Shown piece after piece: positions 44,670-54,397 of a DNA stretch of 64,000 nt. Numbering within the stretch: position 1 is the stretch's first letter; the number at the start of each line of letters is the position of its first letter. The stretch is from the NCBI GenBank assembly GCA_001516055.1, contig LOEZ01000067.1:29125-93124 (forward strand), written 5' to 3'. The position numbers and the translations under genes are program-made. This DNA is from Gracilibacter sp. BRH_c7a (GTDB lineage: Bacteria > Bacillota > Desulfitobacteriia > Desulfitobacteriales > Syntrophobotulaceae). The notes under the pieces were generated by a model. It was not told where the DNA came from. It did not search any database and saw nothing but the letters and a program-made list of their open reading frames with translations.

Positions 44670-45668
44670 TTAGTTTCCTCCCTTACGTCCATGATATAGA
44701 CACCAAGGTTCTTCTGCCATAAAATCTCCATCATGGTAATAAGCAGCACGAGCGCGACAGCCACCACAGATCTCTTTATAACCGCAGCTCCCGCAACCCC
44801 CTTTGTAATCCAAAGTGCGGAGTTCATTCAAGACCGGATTGTTACGCCAGATCTCATCAAAAGGTGTAGTGCGAACATCCCCTAGGGGAACATTGAGATA
44901 GGCACAAGGCTGCACTTGTCCCTTAGGGCTAATAATGCAATACGAGGTTCCAGCAAGACATCCCCGGCTAAAACGTGTTTCTATGCCTAACTCTTTGGCA
45001 ATACGCATAAATTGAGGAGCACAGGTAGGTTTTAATTCTATATCTACAGTCTGCTGTTTCTTCATAATCCGAGTGAGGACATCTTCATACGCTTCTGCTC
45101 GCAGAGACTCTTCTTCGATAGAAACTGCCCGTCCAGTGGGTACCAGAAAAAAGATGTGGTGAGCAACGGCACCTTCCTGAACAGCAAAATCAGTAAGTGC
45201 TTCTAATTCCGATTCATTCCACTCCATAACTGTTGTATGAATCTGAAAGGGAAGTCCGACTTCATGGCAATTGCGCATTCCCTGAACAGTTTGCTCCCAA
45301 GCATCAGGGTAGCGGCGGAATTGATTATGCTTTTCTTTATCTAACGAATCCAACGAAATCCCCATACCCATGGCTCCTGCTTCTTTAAGGCTTCGTGCTA
45401 GTTCCACAGTAAGCAACGTCCCATTCGTACCAAAAACCGGCCTTAACCCCAACCCTTTAGCATAGGCCACCAGTTCCACGATATCGGGGCGCATTAAAGG
45501 TTCCCCTCCGCTAAAAATCATGATTTTAAACCCTGCTCTCGCAATCTGCTCCAACATGGTCTTGGCTTCATCTGTACTTAATTCTTCCTCTGCCTTGCAT
45601 CCAGCATCGCGATAACAATGATCGCAGTACATATTGCAGGCATTGGTGGTATTCCAGGATACAATCAT
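44670..45668 (-). CDS. ahbD: Radical SAM heme b synthase, AhbD (NirJ2-type)
   Basis: A 332-residue radical SAM protein. The cluster-binding CNMYCDHC is at 11-18, FSGGEPLMRPD follows, and a C-terminal SPASM/Twitch-type region has GCGSCGYKEICGGCRARAAYYHD for extra Fe-S clusters. It matches the family annotated as NirJ2 or AhbD, which oxidatively decarboxylates two propionates of Fe-coproporphyrin III to form protoheme. The start overlaps the hemB stop by spacing only (TAATATG), with GAGAGGATTAAT upstream. The heme d1 name is misleading here because nirS-type genes are absent. Confidence 0.92.
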   Translation of the reverse strand: MIVSWNTTNACNMYCDHCYRDAGCKAEEELSTDEAKTMLEQIARAGFKIMIFSGGEPLMRPDIVELVAYAKGLGLRPVFGTNGTLLTVELARSLKEAGAMGMGISLDSLDKEKHNQFRRYPDAWEQTVQGMRNCHEVGLPFQIHTTVMEWNESELEALTDFAVQEGAVAHHIFFLVPTGRAVSIEEESLRAEAYEDVLTRIMKKQQTVDIELKPTCAPQFMRIAKELGIETRFSRGCLAGTSYCIISPKGQVQPCAYLNVPLGDVRTTPFDEIWRNNPVLNELRTLDYKGGCGSCGYKEICGGCRARAAYYHDGDFMAEEPWCLYHGRKGGN

Positions 45669-45669
45669 A

Positions 45670-46647
45670 TTAATCCTCTCTTCCCAACCATCTAGCTACG
45701 TCGAGGGCATGGTAGGTTATAAGCAGATCCGCTCCAGCTCTCTTCATGCCAATCAGAGTTTCCAAAACTATCCGCTCTTCATCTATCCATCCCTGAGCAG
45801 CAGCGGCTTTGACCATTGCATATTCTCCACTCACGTTATAGGCAGCAACAGGGAGGCCAAATCTTTGCTTAGTACGATAGATAAGATCACCATAAGCCAT
45901 AGCAGGTTTAACTATAATGATATCTGCACCTTCCTCGACATCCAGGGCAACTTCCCGTAATGCTTCGTCTGTATTGGCTGGATCCATCTGATAGGAGCGG
46001 CGATCTCCAAACTGGGGAGTAGAGCCGGCAGCCTCTCTGAACGGGCCGTAAAAACCAGAAGCATATTTGGCAGCATAAGACATGATGGGAATATGACAGA
46101 AACCAATAAGATCAAGTGTCTCTCTGATTGCCCCAACTCTTCCATCCATCATATCCGATGGGGCCACCATATCTGCTCCAGCCTGAGCTTGAGAAATAGC
46201 AGTTTTAGCTAATAAATCTACTGTAGCATCATTCAGGATAGTTCCATCTTCAACCAGGCCACAATGGCCATGACTTGTGTATTCACATAAGCAGACATCC
46301 GTAATCACATATAAATTTGGATAATGTTTTTTCGCAAGACGAACGGCTTGCTGAACAATCCCTTGCTCATCATAAGCCCCGGAACCCATCTCATCTTTCG
46401 TTTCGGGTATCCCAAACAGTAACACAGCAGGTATCTTCAAAGCTACGACTTCTTTCAAGGCTAATAAAAAAGTATCTAAAGAATATTGATAGATTCCCGG
46501 CATAGACGGAATTTCCGTCTTGCTACTTTCTCCATAAGTTACGAACATTGGATAGATTAAATCGGTCACCATTAGATGGTGCTCTCTCACCATAGTTCGT
46601 ATTACTTCATTAATTCGTAAACGCCTGGGACGTTTTATTAATTGCAT
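45670..46647 (-). CDS. hemB: Delta-aminolevulinic acid dehydratase (porphobilinogen synthase)
   Basis: A 325-residue enzyme condensing two 5-aminolevulinate molecules. The zinc-binding stretch [30 protein letters not shown], the Schiff-base lysines in [15 protein letters not shown] and [11 protein letters not shown], and the terminal region [10 protein letters not shown] are all present. The length is typical. ATG 46647 is preceded by TAAGGAGGG. It lies between ahbC and ahbD. Confidence 0.98.
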   Translation of the reverse strand: MQLIKRPRRLRINEVIRTMVREHHLMVTDLIYPMFVTYGESSKTEIPSMPGIYQYSLDTFLLALKEVVALKIPAVLLFGIPETKDEMGSGAYDEQGIVQQAVRLAKKHYPNLYVITDVCLCEYTSHGHCGLVEDGTILNDATVDLLAKTAISQAQAGADMVAPSDMMDGRVGAIRETLDLIGFCHIPIMSYAAKYASGFYGPFREAAGSTPQFGDRRSYQMDPANTDEALREVALDVEEGADIIIVKPAMAYGDLIYRTKQRFGLPVAAYNVSGEYAMVKAAAAQGWIDEERIVLETLIGMKRAGADLLITYHALDVARWLGRED

Positions 46648-46659
46648 CAGAAGCCCTCC

Positions 46660-47835
46660 TTAGGATATCCCGATCTCCTCATCTGTTAGATAACAAGCTG
46701 GGTCAGATTCCCATAAGTCTCCGGTCACTGCTTCAGCCCTTGTTCTGAAGTTTCCGTTGCAAAAACTCAGATATTGACACTGAGCACAGCGGCCTTTTAG
46801 CAAGGGCTTACGATCCTTTAGCCCTGCTAATACGGGGTGGCTTAAGTCTGTCCAAATTTCCGAGAATTTACGTTCCCTAACATTGCCAAACGAAATATGT
46901 TGAGTAAACTGATCGGGGTGGACAAACCCAAAAGGATCTACTTGACCGAAGGCGATTCCTGAACGATTGCCGCCATTTAGACCAATCAAGTTTTTTATGC
47001 TCTCAGCCCTGGCTGGGTCATTTTTCAAGGCATCGAGATACAGATAAACACCATCACAGTGATTATCAACTGTTAAAATCTCTTTTTGTAAACCACGTTC
47101 CTGAAAATCTTTAGTTCTTTTAATTATAGTTTCCATAGCTTGTCTGGATTCTTCCAGCGTAAGATCTTCATCCATCATCTTTTGGCCTCTACCCGAATAC
47201 ACGAGATGATAAAAACAGACACGGTCAATTTTTTCTTCTTCAATAAAGTCAAAGATTCGATCTAACTCCTCATAATTATGACGGTTGATAGTAAAGCGAA
47301 GACCTACTCGCTGCCCTACAGCAACACAATGTTGAATCCCTTCCATCGCAGCTTGGAAAGCACCGGATTTACCTCGAAATTTATCATTGACCTCCCGCAG
47401 ACCGTCAAGCGATATCCCAACGTAGCCAACTCCGATATCCTTAATCTTTTGGGCAACTTCTCGGGTTATCAGAGTTCCGTTGGTGGATAAAGTAGGTCTA
47501 ATTCCCTTGGAAACTGTATACCCGGCAAGTTCATAGAAATCTGGACGAATGAGAGGCTCTCCGCCGGAAAAGAGAAGGACAGGAACTCCAAAGTCTGCTA
47601 AATCATCAATGAATTTTTTAGCTTCATCTGTAGATAGTTCTCCCTGATATTTCTTCGCATCGGAATCCATATAGCAGTGAACACAATTAAGATTACAGGT
47701 TCGAGTCGAATTCCATACCACAACCGGACCCGAGTAGCTGGTGGTACCATGTAATGCGCCTTTGCTTTCCTGACTATAACGAAGTTTATCTCCGAAGTAT
47801 TCTGTATCGAAGAGGAGTTTGGTCACACTGATCAT
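46660..47835 (-). CDS. ahbC: Radical SAM protein AhbC (NirJ1-type), Fe-coproporphyrin III synthase
   Basis: A 391-residue radical SAM/SPASM protein. The cluster Cys residues lie in CNLNCVHC (47-54), followed by LLFSGGEPLIRPD; the C-terminal SPASM region has GRCAQCQYLSFCNGNFRTRAEA. The 40-residue N-terminal extension (MISVTKLLFDTEYFGDKLRY) is characteristic of the NirJ1/AhbC group. It removes the two acetate side chains of didecarboxysiroheme to make Fe-coproporphyrin III. The start overlaps the cobA-hemD stop by four bases (ATGA). Confidence 0.92.
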   Translation of the reverse strand: MISVTKLLFDTEYFGDKLRYSQESKGALHGTTSYSGPVVVWNSTRTCNLNCVHCYMDSDAKKYQGELSTDEAKKFIDDLADFGVPVLLFSGGEPLIRPDFYELAGYTVSKGIRPTLSTNGTLITREVAQKIKDIGVGYVGISLDGLREVNDKFRGKSGAFQAAMEGIQHCVAVGQRVGLRFTINRHNYEELDRIFDFIEEEKIDRVCFYHLVYSGRGQKMMDEDLTLEESRQAMETIIKRTKDFQERGLQKEILTVDNHCDGVYLYLDALKNDPARAESIKNLIGLNGGNRSGIAFGQVDPFGFVHPDQFTQHISFGNVRERKFSEIWTDLSHPVLAGLKDRKPLLKGRCAQCQYLSFCNGNFRTRAEAVTGDLWESDPACYLTDEEIGIS

Positions 47836-49346
47836 GACTTAACCCCCTGTACCAAAGCTTGAACCAACCCATCGATAGTATATTCTTGTGCTTCATAATC
47901 AATGTCTAAACCTAGGTCTCTAGCAGTAGCACTGGTAATAGGACCGATGGAAAATGTCTTAACCCCTTGAAGAAGTGCTTTGTTCCCATCCAATAACTGC
48001 ATAAAGTTACGCACCGTTGATGAACTGGTAAAGGTTACAGCATCTACTGCTTTTGCTTGGAGTACACGCTGAAGCTCTGCTTTATCTGTTTCTCCTAACA
48101 AAGTCTTATAGGCAGGGACATCCTGAACCTTAGCCCCCAAAGCTTCCAGTGCTTCAGGTAATATGTTACGGGCTTCTTCCGCACGGGCCAGCAGGATATG
48201 TTGTCCAGGGGAGATTAAACTAGCCAGACCCTCGATTACTTTCTCAGCTTTATATTCTTCAGGTACATAAGCAACTTTTAATCCTCTGCCTTCCAAAGCT
48301 TTGCGGGTGACTGGACCAATAGCTGCAATTTCAATTCCAGCAAGTTCTCTAATATCCTTACCTTGTTTTAACAGTTCGGAAATAAAGAATTCCACGCCAT
48401 TCACACTAGTGAAAACAATCCAGGAGAAGATTCTGATATTATTGATAGCTTCACGTAAAAGATGGGGATTACTTGGTTGAGCAATCTCAATAACAGGGAA
48501 TTCCAATGGTTCTCCGCCCAACTCTACGATAGAATCCGAAAGAATACTAGCCTGATGGCGTGCTCTTGTAACAATTATGCGTTGTCCGAAGAGGGGACGA
48601 TTCTCAAACCAAGCCAGCTTTTCTCTTAAGGAAACAACATGCCCCACTATAATAACTGCAGGATTAGTGAATTTTTCTTGATGAGCGAGAGTGCTAATAT
48701 CATTGAGCTTTCCAATCAAGACACGCTGCTCAATCCGTGTACCCCATTGTATAAGGCCAACAGGAGTAAACGGATCAAGACCGTTCTCCGTGAGTTTTTG
48801 GCAAATAACCTCTAAATTTTCCATTCCCATCAAAAAAATAAGGGTACTCTTCGATTTAGCTAGAGATTCCCAAGAGATAGCAGAATCATCTTTGGCAGGT
48901 TTTTCATGTCCGGTAATCACAGTAAAAGATGAAGTCACATCCCTATGTGTCACGGGAATTCCTGCATAAGCTGGAACAGCAATAGCGGAAGTGATACCAG
49001 GAACAACCTCAAAGGCAATACCTGCTTCCACTAATTCTTCAGCCTCTTCTCCGCCGCGCCCAAAGACAAAAGGATCTCCTCCTTTAAGTCTGGTTACGAT
49101 TTTTCCTTCTTTAGCCTTGTGGACAAGAACTTCATTAATCTCTGTTTGAGTTAAAGTATGGCCATCGGGAGATTTTCCCGCATAGATTTTTTCACATTCA
49201 GGCTTAACCAGTTTGAGCAGATCCTTGGAGACCAAGCGGTCATAAACAAGGACTTCTGCCTTAGCTATACATTCTGCACCTTTAATAGTCAATAGTTTAG
49301 GATCCCCAGGTCCTGCTCCTACTAAGTAAACATAGCCATTACGCAA
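47832..49346 (-). CDS. cobA-hemD: Uroporphyrinogen-III C-methyltransferase / uroporphyrinogen-III synthase fusion
   Basis: A 504-residue bifunctional enzyme. Residues 1-245 are SUMT (CobA): VGAGPGDPKLLTIKG (9-23), LKGGDPFVFGRGGEEAE, and ITGHEKP. Residues 255-504 are HemD: GQRIIVTRARHQA, and the weakly conserved bilobed body through TFTSSSTVRNF. It closes preuroporphyrinogen to uroporphyrinogen III and methylates it twice to precorrin-2. Fusion ensures flow to siroheme. It is one base from hemC and overlaps ahbC. Confidence 0.96.
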   Translation of the reverse strand: MRNGYVYLVGAGPGDPKLLTIKGAECIAKAEVLVYDRLVSKDLLKLVKPECEKIYAGKSPDGHTLTQTEINEVLVHKAKEGKIVTRLKGGDPFVFGRGGEEAEELVEAGIAFEVVPGITSAIAVPAYAGIPVTHRDVTSSFTVITGHEKPAKDDSAISWESLAKSKSTLIFLMGMENLEVICQKLTENGLDPFTPVGLIQWGTRIEQRVLIGKLNDISTLAHQEKFTNPAVIIVGHVVSLREKLAWFENRPLFGQRIIVTRARHQASILSDSIVELGGEPLEFPVIEIAQPSNPHLLREAINNIRIFSWIVFTSVNGVEFFISELLKQGKDIRELAGIEIAAIGPVTRKALEGRGLKVAYVPEEYKAEKVIEGLASLISPGQHILLARAEEARNILPEALEALGAKVQDVPAYKTLLGETDKAELQRVLQAKAVDAVTFTSSSTVRNFMQLLDGNKALLQGVKTFSIGPITSATARDLGLDIDYEAQEYTIDGLVQALVQGVKS

Positions 49347-49347
49347 A

Positions 49348-50289
49348 TCAAACCCTCCTCTCCAGATTCATTTGTTGTCTTATATCTGCTAATAGTTCTT
49401 CCGCACCTAAGAGTTTCATCTTAGAGGCGGCTTCCTCACCAACAATCTCCGGATCTGAACCTTCTTCAGTAGTTTCGAGGATAACTTTGGAATCTAGGCT
49501 TGTAATATTTCCCTTAAGACTGATTGTTCCATTATTAACCGTTGCTAAGGCTCCAATAGGAACCTGGCATCCTCCTTCGAGGCTTCGAAGGAACGAACGT
49601 TCAGCCCGCACAGCCAGTTCGGTGGGAGCATGATTAAGTGGTTGCAGAAGTTCTTTTATATCCGACCTATGGCTGGCAATCTCTATGGCTATTACGCCTT
49701 GTCCCACAGCAGGCAAAACGATATTCTCAGGCAAATATTCAGTAATTCTATCCTCCCAGCCTAGGCGGATTACTCCGGCTGCAGCCAAAACAATCCCCAT
49801 CATAGCTGATGATTCCTGCAACTTTCGCCAGCGAGTCTCTAAGTTCCCACGCAAATCCATAAAAGCTAAATCTGGCCTGTAATACTGTAATTGCGTTTTG
49901 CGCCTTAGACTGCTCGTTCCAATAACTGAACCGTCAGGTAGATCGTTGAGGCGAAGCCCTTCTTTACTTAAGAATACATCCCTGAAATCCTGGCGTTGAC
50001 AGTAAGTCGAAATCTCTAACCCCTCTGGTAATTCAGTAGGAAGGTCCTTAAGACTGTGAACTGCCATATCTACTTCTCCAGAGAGTAAACCTTGTTCTAA
50101 TTCCATAGTAAACAACCCTTTATCTCCTATTTTGGGAAGAGGGATGTCAAGAATCTTATCACCTTTAGTTTTCATGGGAATCAAGATAAAATCAACGTCC
50201 GAATAATATGACGTTAGGAAGTCTTTGACCCACTGAGCCTGCCAAAGTGCTAGTTTACTGTCTCGTGTTCCAATGGCTATCTGCTTCAT
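49348..50289 (-). CDS. hemC: Porphobilinogen deaminase (hydroxymethylbilane synthase)
   Basis: A 313-residue enzyme building hydroxymethylbilane from four porphobilinogens. The cofactor-attachment cysteine lies in [12 protein letters not shown]; the signature [15 protein letters not shown] opens the protein; [12 protein letters not shown] binds the polymer. It overlaps the hemA stop by four bases (ATGA), so translation is coupled. Confidence 0.98.
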   Translation of the reverse strand: MKQIAIGTRDSKLALWQAQWVKDFLTSYYSDVDFILIPMKTKGDKILDIPLPKIGDKGLFTMELEQGLLSGEVDMAVHSLKDLPTELPEGLEISTYCQRQDFRDVFLSKEGLRLNDLPDGSVIGTSSLRRKTQLQYYRPDLAFMDLRGNLETRWRKLQESSAMMGIVLAAAGVIRLGWEDRITEYLPENIVLPAVGQGVIAIEIASHRSDIKELLQPLNHAPTELAVRAERSFLRSLEGGCQVPIGALATVNNGTISLKGNITSLDSKVILETTEEGSDPEIVGEEAASKMKLLGAEELLADIRQQMNLERRV

Positions 50290-51569
50290 TCAGCTCTCTC
50301 CTCATTAACATCCAACGCAAATGATGTCTGGATGATTTCTGTATATAGATGACCGTGAGGTGTGTTGGATACCTTTTTAAGAGTTGTTATAGGATTATGG
50401 AGAAAATTTTTAACGATAGAATTTGCCAATGAGCGAATTGCTTTTTCTTGTTTAGGGCTTAGCCCTTCCAATTTAGGCATGGTTTGATCGAGCAGGGTGT
50501 TCTTTATTTCTTCCCCCCGCTGTTGTAAAGCGGCGATAGTGGGCAATACCGACAAAGAATTATGCCAAGACTTGAAAAGGTCCATCTCCTTACTTATTAT
50601 CTTCTCTGCTTCAATAGCCGCTACTTCTCTGGCGCTTTGGTGAGAATCCACAACCCCACGTAGATCATCAATATCATAGAGGGATACTCCCTGAATGTCT
50701 TTCACCTCAGGGTCGATATCCCTTGGGACTGCTATATCAATCAGAAGAAGGGAGTCTTGTTCCCGATTCTTCATAGCTTGCTTCAACAATTCAGCGGTAA
50801 TAATAAAATCTTTAGAGGCGGTTGCTGAAAAGATAAGGTCTGCTTCTTCCAGACAATAGTTCAAATCGGCAAAAGGCACTGCATGTCCTTGACATTGGGC
50901 AGCAAATTCTTTAGCTCTCTCAAAAGAACGATTGGACACGATAACAGTAGAAGCCCCTTGAGCAACCAAATGTTTCATAGTAAGGACACTCATCTCTCCG
51001 GTACCGAGAATGAGAATTTTTTTGCCCTGAAAACTTCCTGTTTTCTGTTTAGCCAACTCGACAGCCGTATAGCTGATAGAGGTGGAAAATTGATCTATAT
51101 ATGTCTCAGTTCTCACTTTTTTGCCAACAGCCAAAGCTTTCTGGAAGGTTACATTAATAACCTTGTTGGTCACCTCTGCGGTACATGATAATTCATAGGC
51201 TTTGGCGACTTGTCCTAAGATTTGAGATTCTCCTAAGACCATGGAGTCTAAGCCTGATACCACTCTGAATAAATGTTTAACTGCAGGGTACAGAGTATAT
51301 GTATAGAAATATTTATTGATTTGTCCACTCTTATCTTTAGCTAGTTCCATTAGAAAATTCTTTATGGAGTCTATGCCCTTGTCAACATCTGTGCTCACTG
51401 CATAAATTTCAAAACGATTACAAGTACTGAGCAAGACCACCCCTTCGATTCCAGGGTATATCCGAAGCTTTTGTAAGCATGATACCATTTGAGAATGATG
51501 AACACTTACTCTTTCCCGTATTTCAACGGGGGCTGTCTTATAGTTTAATCCAACAACAATCGGAAACAA
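50286..51569 (-). CDS. hemA: Glutamyl-tRNA reductase
   Basis: A 427-residue NADPH-dependent enzyme that starts the C5 route from Glu-tRNA. Catalytic-region [13 protein letters not shown] (about 47-59) with the active Cys, the NADPH fold [17 protein letters not shown], and [13 protein letters not shown] are present. TTG 51569 follows GAGGTGAT and lies inside the upstream gene (25-base overlap), which indicates translational coupling. The usual heme-regulatory motif is not visible. Confidence 0.97.
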   Translation of the reverse strand: MFPIVVGLNYKTAPVEIRERVSVHHSQMVSCLQKLRIYPGIEGVVLLSTCNRFEIYAVSTDVDKGIDSIKNFLMELAKDKSGQINKYFYTYTLYPAVKHLFRVVSGLDSMVLGESQILGQVAKAYELSCTAEVTNKVINVTFQKALAVGKKVRTETYIDQFSTSISYTAVELAKQKTGSFQGKKILILGTGEMSVLTMKHLVAQGASTVIVSNRSFERAKEFAAQCQGHAVPFADLNYCLEEADLIFSATASKDFIITAELLKQAMKNREQDSLLLIDIAVPRDIDPEVKDIQGVSLYDIDDLRGVVDSHQSAREVAAIEAEKIISKEMDLFKSWHNSLSVLPTIAALQQRGEEIKNTLLDQTMPKLEGLSPKQEKAIRSLANSIVKNFLHNPITTLKKVSNTPHGHLYTEIIQTSFALDVNEERAE

Positions 51570-52183
51570 TTCGCAATCACCTCTTTCGCTTGATCCTGTT
51601 GTCCTTGTTTAATAAAGTTTAAGACTTCCCCATCCGTAACTTTATGCCAAAATTGCTGCCGCTTCTCGGGAGGTAAATGCTGCTTTATCTCTTTACGCCA
51701 TGTCTTTAACAAATTCAGGTATACTCTTATCTCATCCCCATAGAATCCTTCTAGTTCTTCGCGGATTTGACGAGCGACCATTGGACTGCTGCCTGAAGTC
51801 GACACAGCAATAGAAAGGTCTCCGCGTCTCATAGTAGAAGGGACTATAAATGAACATTTGTCTGGATCATCTACTACATTTATTAATCTACTGCTATCCT
51901 GGACATCCTGAGCAACACGGGCGTTGACTTCCTCTTTCTCGGTACAGGAGAAAACCAAGAAAGAATCCTCAATATCTTCTGATGAGTACTCTCTTGGAAT
52001 CCACTCGCATTGTTTCTTATTGACCCTGTCTTGAAGTTCAGGAATGATTCGAGGAGAAATAATCTTTATCAAAGCACCATATTCAAGCAGAGTTTCGACT
52101 TTCCGTAAAGCAATTGATCCGCCCCCGATTATCAGGATTGGCTTATTTTCAACATCTACGTAGATTGGATAATAATTAGACAT
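51545..52183 (-). CDS. Precorrin-2 dehydrogenase (SirC/Met8-like)
   Basis: A 212-residue protein: an NAD+-binding Rossmann domain (PILIIGGGSIALRKVETLLEYGALIKIISP, about 15-44), then the dimerisation and C-terminal region with STSGSSPMVARQIREELE. It oxidises precorrin-2 to sirohydrochlorin; Met8-like versions also insert iron, while the shorter SirC/YlnF type needs a separate chelatase. No separate sirohydrochlorin ferrochelatase gene is in view, so it may do both steps or rely on a distant chelatase. First gene of the heme operon, behind the promoter at 52231-52259. Confidence 0.9.
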   Translation of the reverse strand: MSNYYPIYVDVENKPILIIGGGSIALRKVETLLEYGALIKIISPRIIPELQDRVNKKQCEWIPREYSSEDIEDSFLVFSCTEKEEVNARVAQDVQDSSRLINVVDDPDKCSFIVPSTMRRGDLSIAVSTSGSSPMVARQIREELEGFYGDEIRVYLNLLKTWRKEIKQHLPPEKRQQFWHKVTDGEVLNFIKQGQQDQAKEVIANCFRLLLD

Positions 52184-52230
52184 TCTCTTATAATATCCCC
52201 TTTATGTAATCTTATTGGGTTTATTTACAA

Positions 52231-52259
52231 AATATATATTTATTATAAACATATTTCAA
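52231..52259 (-). promoter_or_regulatory. Probable promoter of the heme biosynthesis operon
   Basis: On the minus strand TTGAAA (52259-52254) and TATATT (52236-52231) are separated by exactly 17 bases. It stands about 50 bases before the precorrin-2 dehydrogenase start, within the only gap of the gene series. Read-through from ccsA is also possible because no terminator separates them. Confidence 0.6.
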
Positions 52260-52334
52260 GGCATTAGCATTAAAAGGTAAGAAATTTGTTCTATATATAA
52301 GTATTAATTATAACTGGGATAACCGTTATAACTG

Positions 52335-53117
52335 TTAACTATAACTGTGAAGACCAGAAAGAATAAAATTAACCCCGAATTTTGTAAATAATACAATAAT
52401 AAATCCTGAGATCGCAAGAATATTAGAATTCTTACCTCTCCAGAATCTCTGTCTATGAACATGAAGATAGATAGCGTAAACAATCCAGGTAATCATTGCC
52501 CAGACTTCTTTAGGGTCCCAAGTCCAATATCTACCCCAAGCTTGTTCGGCCCAGATGGCTCCGAGCACAATGGTTATAGTCAACATAATAAAGCTAATCC
52601 CGATAATCCTACTTATCCATGCGTCTCCTTGCGGAGAAGCAGTAGTTCTTAACTGCATGGCGGCGAGGCCTGCAGCCAAGGCAAAACCACCATAAGCGAA
52701 GACCGCAGTTAGCACATGGCTTGTCAACCAAGGGCTTTTTAAGGCTGGGACCAATGGTCTATTATCCCCAAGCTGATTAGGCATCAATATAAGAATGGAA
52801 GCTATAAGCAAGGCTGCGATTAGAAGTACTGCACCTCCTGCACCTCCATTTTTACTTCTGACCTCATAGATCAAATATATCAGCACAGTAAACCAAGCGA
52901 AGCACAAGGCAAACTCTGCCCCGTTGGCCAGTGGCAGCCTACCAATTAACATGGTACGAGCAATAAGTGCCAGTGAAGCTGTAATCAACCCAGTTACTGA
53001 TAAGAGGAAAGCTGCCCCTGCTATTCTTCTATTATATGAGGAAAGAAAATAGAGTCCAGAAGCAATACTGAATAATACCAATGTTAAGAAAGTTAACTCG
53101 TTAATATAGTCTGTCAT
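52335..53117 (-). CDS. ccsA: Cytochrome c assembly protein CcsA/ResC family
   Basis: Start set at ATG 53117 (MTDYINELT) behind AGGAGGAATTACC, 260 residues. About eight membrane helices, and the heme-handling WWD-type motif WAEQAWGRYWTWDPKEVWAMI near residue 200. It works with Ccs1/ResB to move heme outward and attach it to CXXCH apocytochromes (System II). The ATG overlaps the ccs1 stop in ATGA. It is a short CcsA, as usual in Firmicutes. Confidence 0.95.
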   Translation of the reverse strand: MTDYINELTFLTLVLFSIASGLYFLSSYNRRIAGAAFLLSVTGLITASLALIARTMLIGRLPLANGAEFALCFAWFTVLIYLIYEVRSKNGGAGGAVLLIAALLIASILILMPNQLGDNRPLVPALKSPWLTSHVLTAVFAYGGFALAAGLAAMQLRTTASPQGDAWISRIIGISFIMLTITIVLGAIWAEQAWGRYWTWDPKEVWAMITWIVYAIYLHVHRQRFWRGKNSNILAISGFIIVLFTKFGVNFILSGLHSYS

Positions 53118-54103
53118 GGTAATTCCTCCTGTTTCGTCTGTTTTAAGAATAAGGCTAGACAAGTCCCCAGCATTAACATCAGCCCTCCAAGGGAAGCCAT
53201 CAATAAACCGGGATCTTTTTTTATGGTTAATACAGTAAATGGTTTTAAATCAACGAAGGTCATAAAGTTTTCAGAGTCGATTTCTATTCGTTCTCCAAAA
53301 GTTACGGCAGCTACTTTTAAAAGCTTTCCTTTATCATATAAAGAGTACACAACCCTAGGATTATCCGGTCTCAAGGATTTGGTCTCTAATCCATAATTAG
53401 GATCAAAATTGGGAATGTATTTATAGAATTTCACTGTTTTCTCGCTACCCTGTATATCAAAAAGGTCACCTTCTGCTAGTGTTTTCTGTGCTTCCCATCC
53501 AGAACTAGATTCTCCCGTGACATTAACTAAATAGCCAAAGCTATGTTGATATGCTTTTATTCCCTCATAAATCAATGGATTATTAACGTTAATACTGTAT
53601 TGTTCGGTAACATTATCCCCATCAATTATGCTTACATCTGAGTAATATTGAGAAGGAGAACCATCATCGTTAAATTCTATTTTGAATTCGTTTAATTTTA
53701 CTTGAAAAGGGTTAGCTGTATTAATAACCTCGGATATATCGAGTACTTCGCCTTGAACTATACTTACCGGCAGACTTTGTCCACCAAAAGCATTTATAGT
53801 CCCGCCAATGAGAATAAGAACCATGCCGACATGTAGGGTTAAGATACCGATTCGTCTCCAAAGATTAGTGCGCATTCTATCTTTTTTTGTCCGTGTATTG
53901 GCGTACGTGTATAACTGATTGAACGTACATAAGGTCATATTTAGTAATAAAAGAATAAGAGAGAGCTTGAAAGCTGTACTTTGAAAAAAGTTCTCTGGTG
54001 AAAGTCCCGAACCTATCGCCGAAAACAACCCTATTATACCTAATATAATTAAACCTGTTTTCATTGAAGATAAAAAGCGATAAATCATTCTAAGAATTCT
54101 CAT
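53114..54103 (-). CDS. resB: Cytochrome c biogenesis protein Ccs1/ResB family
   Basis: Start set at ATG 54103 (MRILRMIYRFLSS) because GAGGTTTTAATA lies before it; upstream in-frame starts (54121, 54205) are less likely. 329 residues: membrane helices near the N-terminus (SMKTGLIILGIIGLFSAIGS, LILLLLNMTLCTFNQLY, IGILTLHVGMVLILIGGTI), a large outer domain and a C-terminal helix. It forms the System II cytochrome c synthetase with CcsA. The neighbouring hexaheme lipoprotein is an obvious client. It is shorter than many ResB proteins. Confidence 0.9.
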   Translation of the reverse strand: MRILRMIYRFLSSMKTGLIILGIIGLFSAIGSGLSPENFFQSTAFKLSLILLLLNMTLCTFNQLYTYANTRTKKDRMRTNLWRRIGILTLHVGMVLILIGGTINAFGGQSLPVSIVQGEVLDISEVINTANPFQVKLNEFKIEFNDDGSPSQYYSDVSIIDGDNVTEQYSINVNNPLIYEGIKAYQHSFGYLVNVTGESSSGWEAQKTLAEGDLFDIQGSEKTVKFYKYIPNFDPNYGLETKSLRPDNPRVVYSLYDKGKLLKVAAVTFGERIEIDSENFMTFVDLKPFTVLTIKKDPGLLMASLGGLMLMLGTCLALFLKQTKQEELP

Positions 54104-54235
54104 TATTAAAACCTCATTCATGATTTTTAAATTTAATATTTTCTGTTTTTTAGAAAAATTAAAGAAAAATATTTTTACTATTACCCTTGAGATAAAGATT
54201 GCCAAGTATTACTTGCTGAAAAGATTATACTAAAA

Positions 54236-54244
54236 TGCTATAAT
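54236..54244 (+). promoter_or_regulatory. Extended -10 promoter element upstream of the NrfC-like gene
   Basis: TGCTATAAT (54236-54244) is a perfect TATAAT preceded by TG one base upstream, an extended -10 that can work with a weak -35. It lies about 150 bases before ATG 54398. Confidence 0.45.
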
Positions 54245-54397
54245 CCAATACGATAGATAGCTTTGATTCTGATTTTCTAAGTTTTTGTTTCAGGATTATT
54301 GCTTTTTTCATTTTACATGGTTTTTTCGTAATGGTCTATTTTCTTATGTGAAAAAAAGTGGAAGTGAATACTTAAAGTGAAAGGAATGAGGTTAAAA

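Noticed and set aside
44670..47835. Heme d1 biosynthesis (NirJ1/NirJ2)
   Set aside because: The nirS reductase and the other d1-specific genes are absent, while the full route to heme b through siroheme is present, so AhbC/AhbD are the better names.
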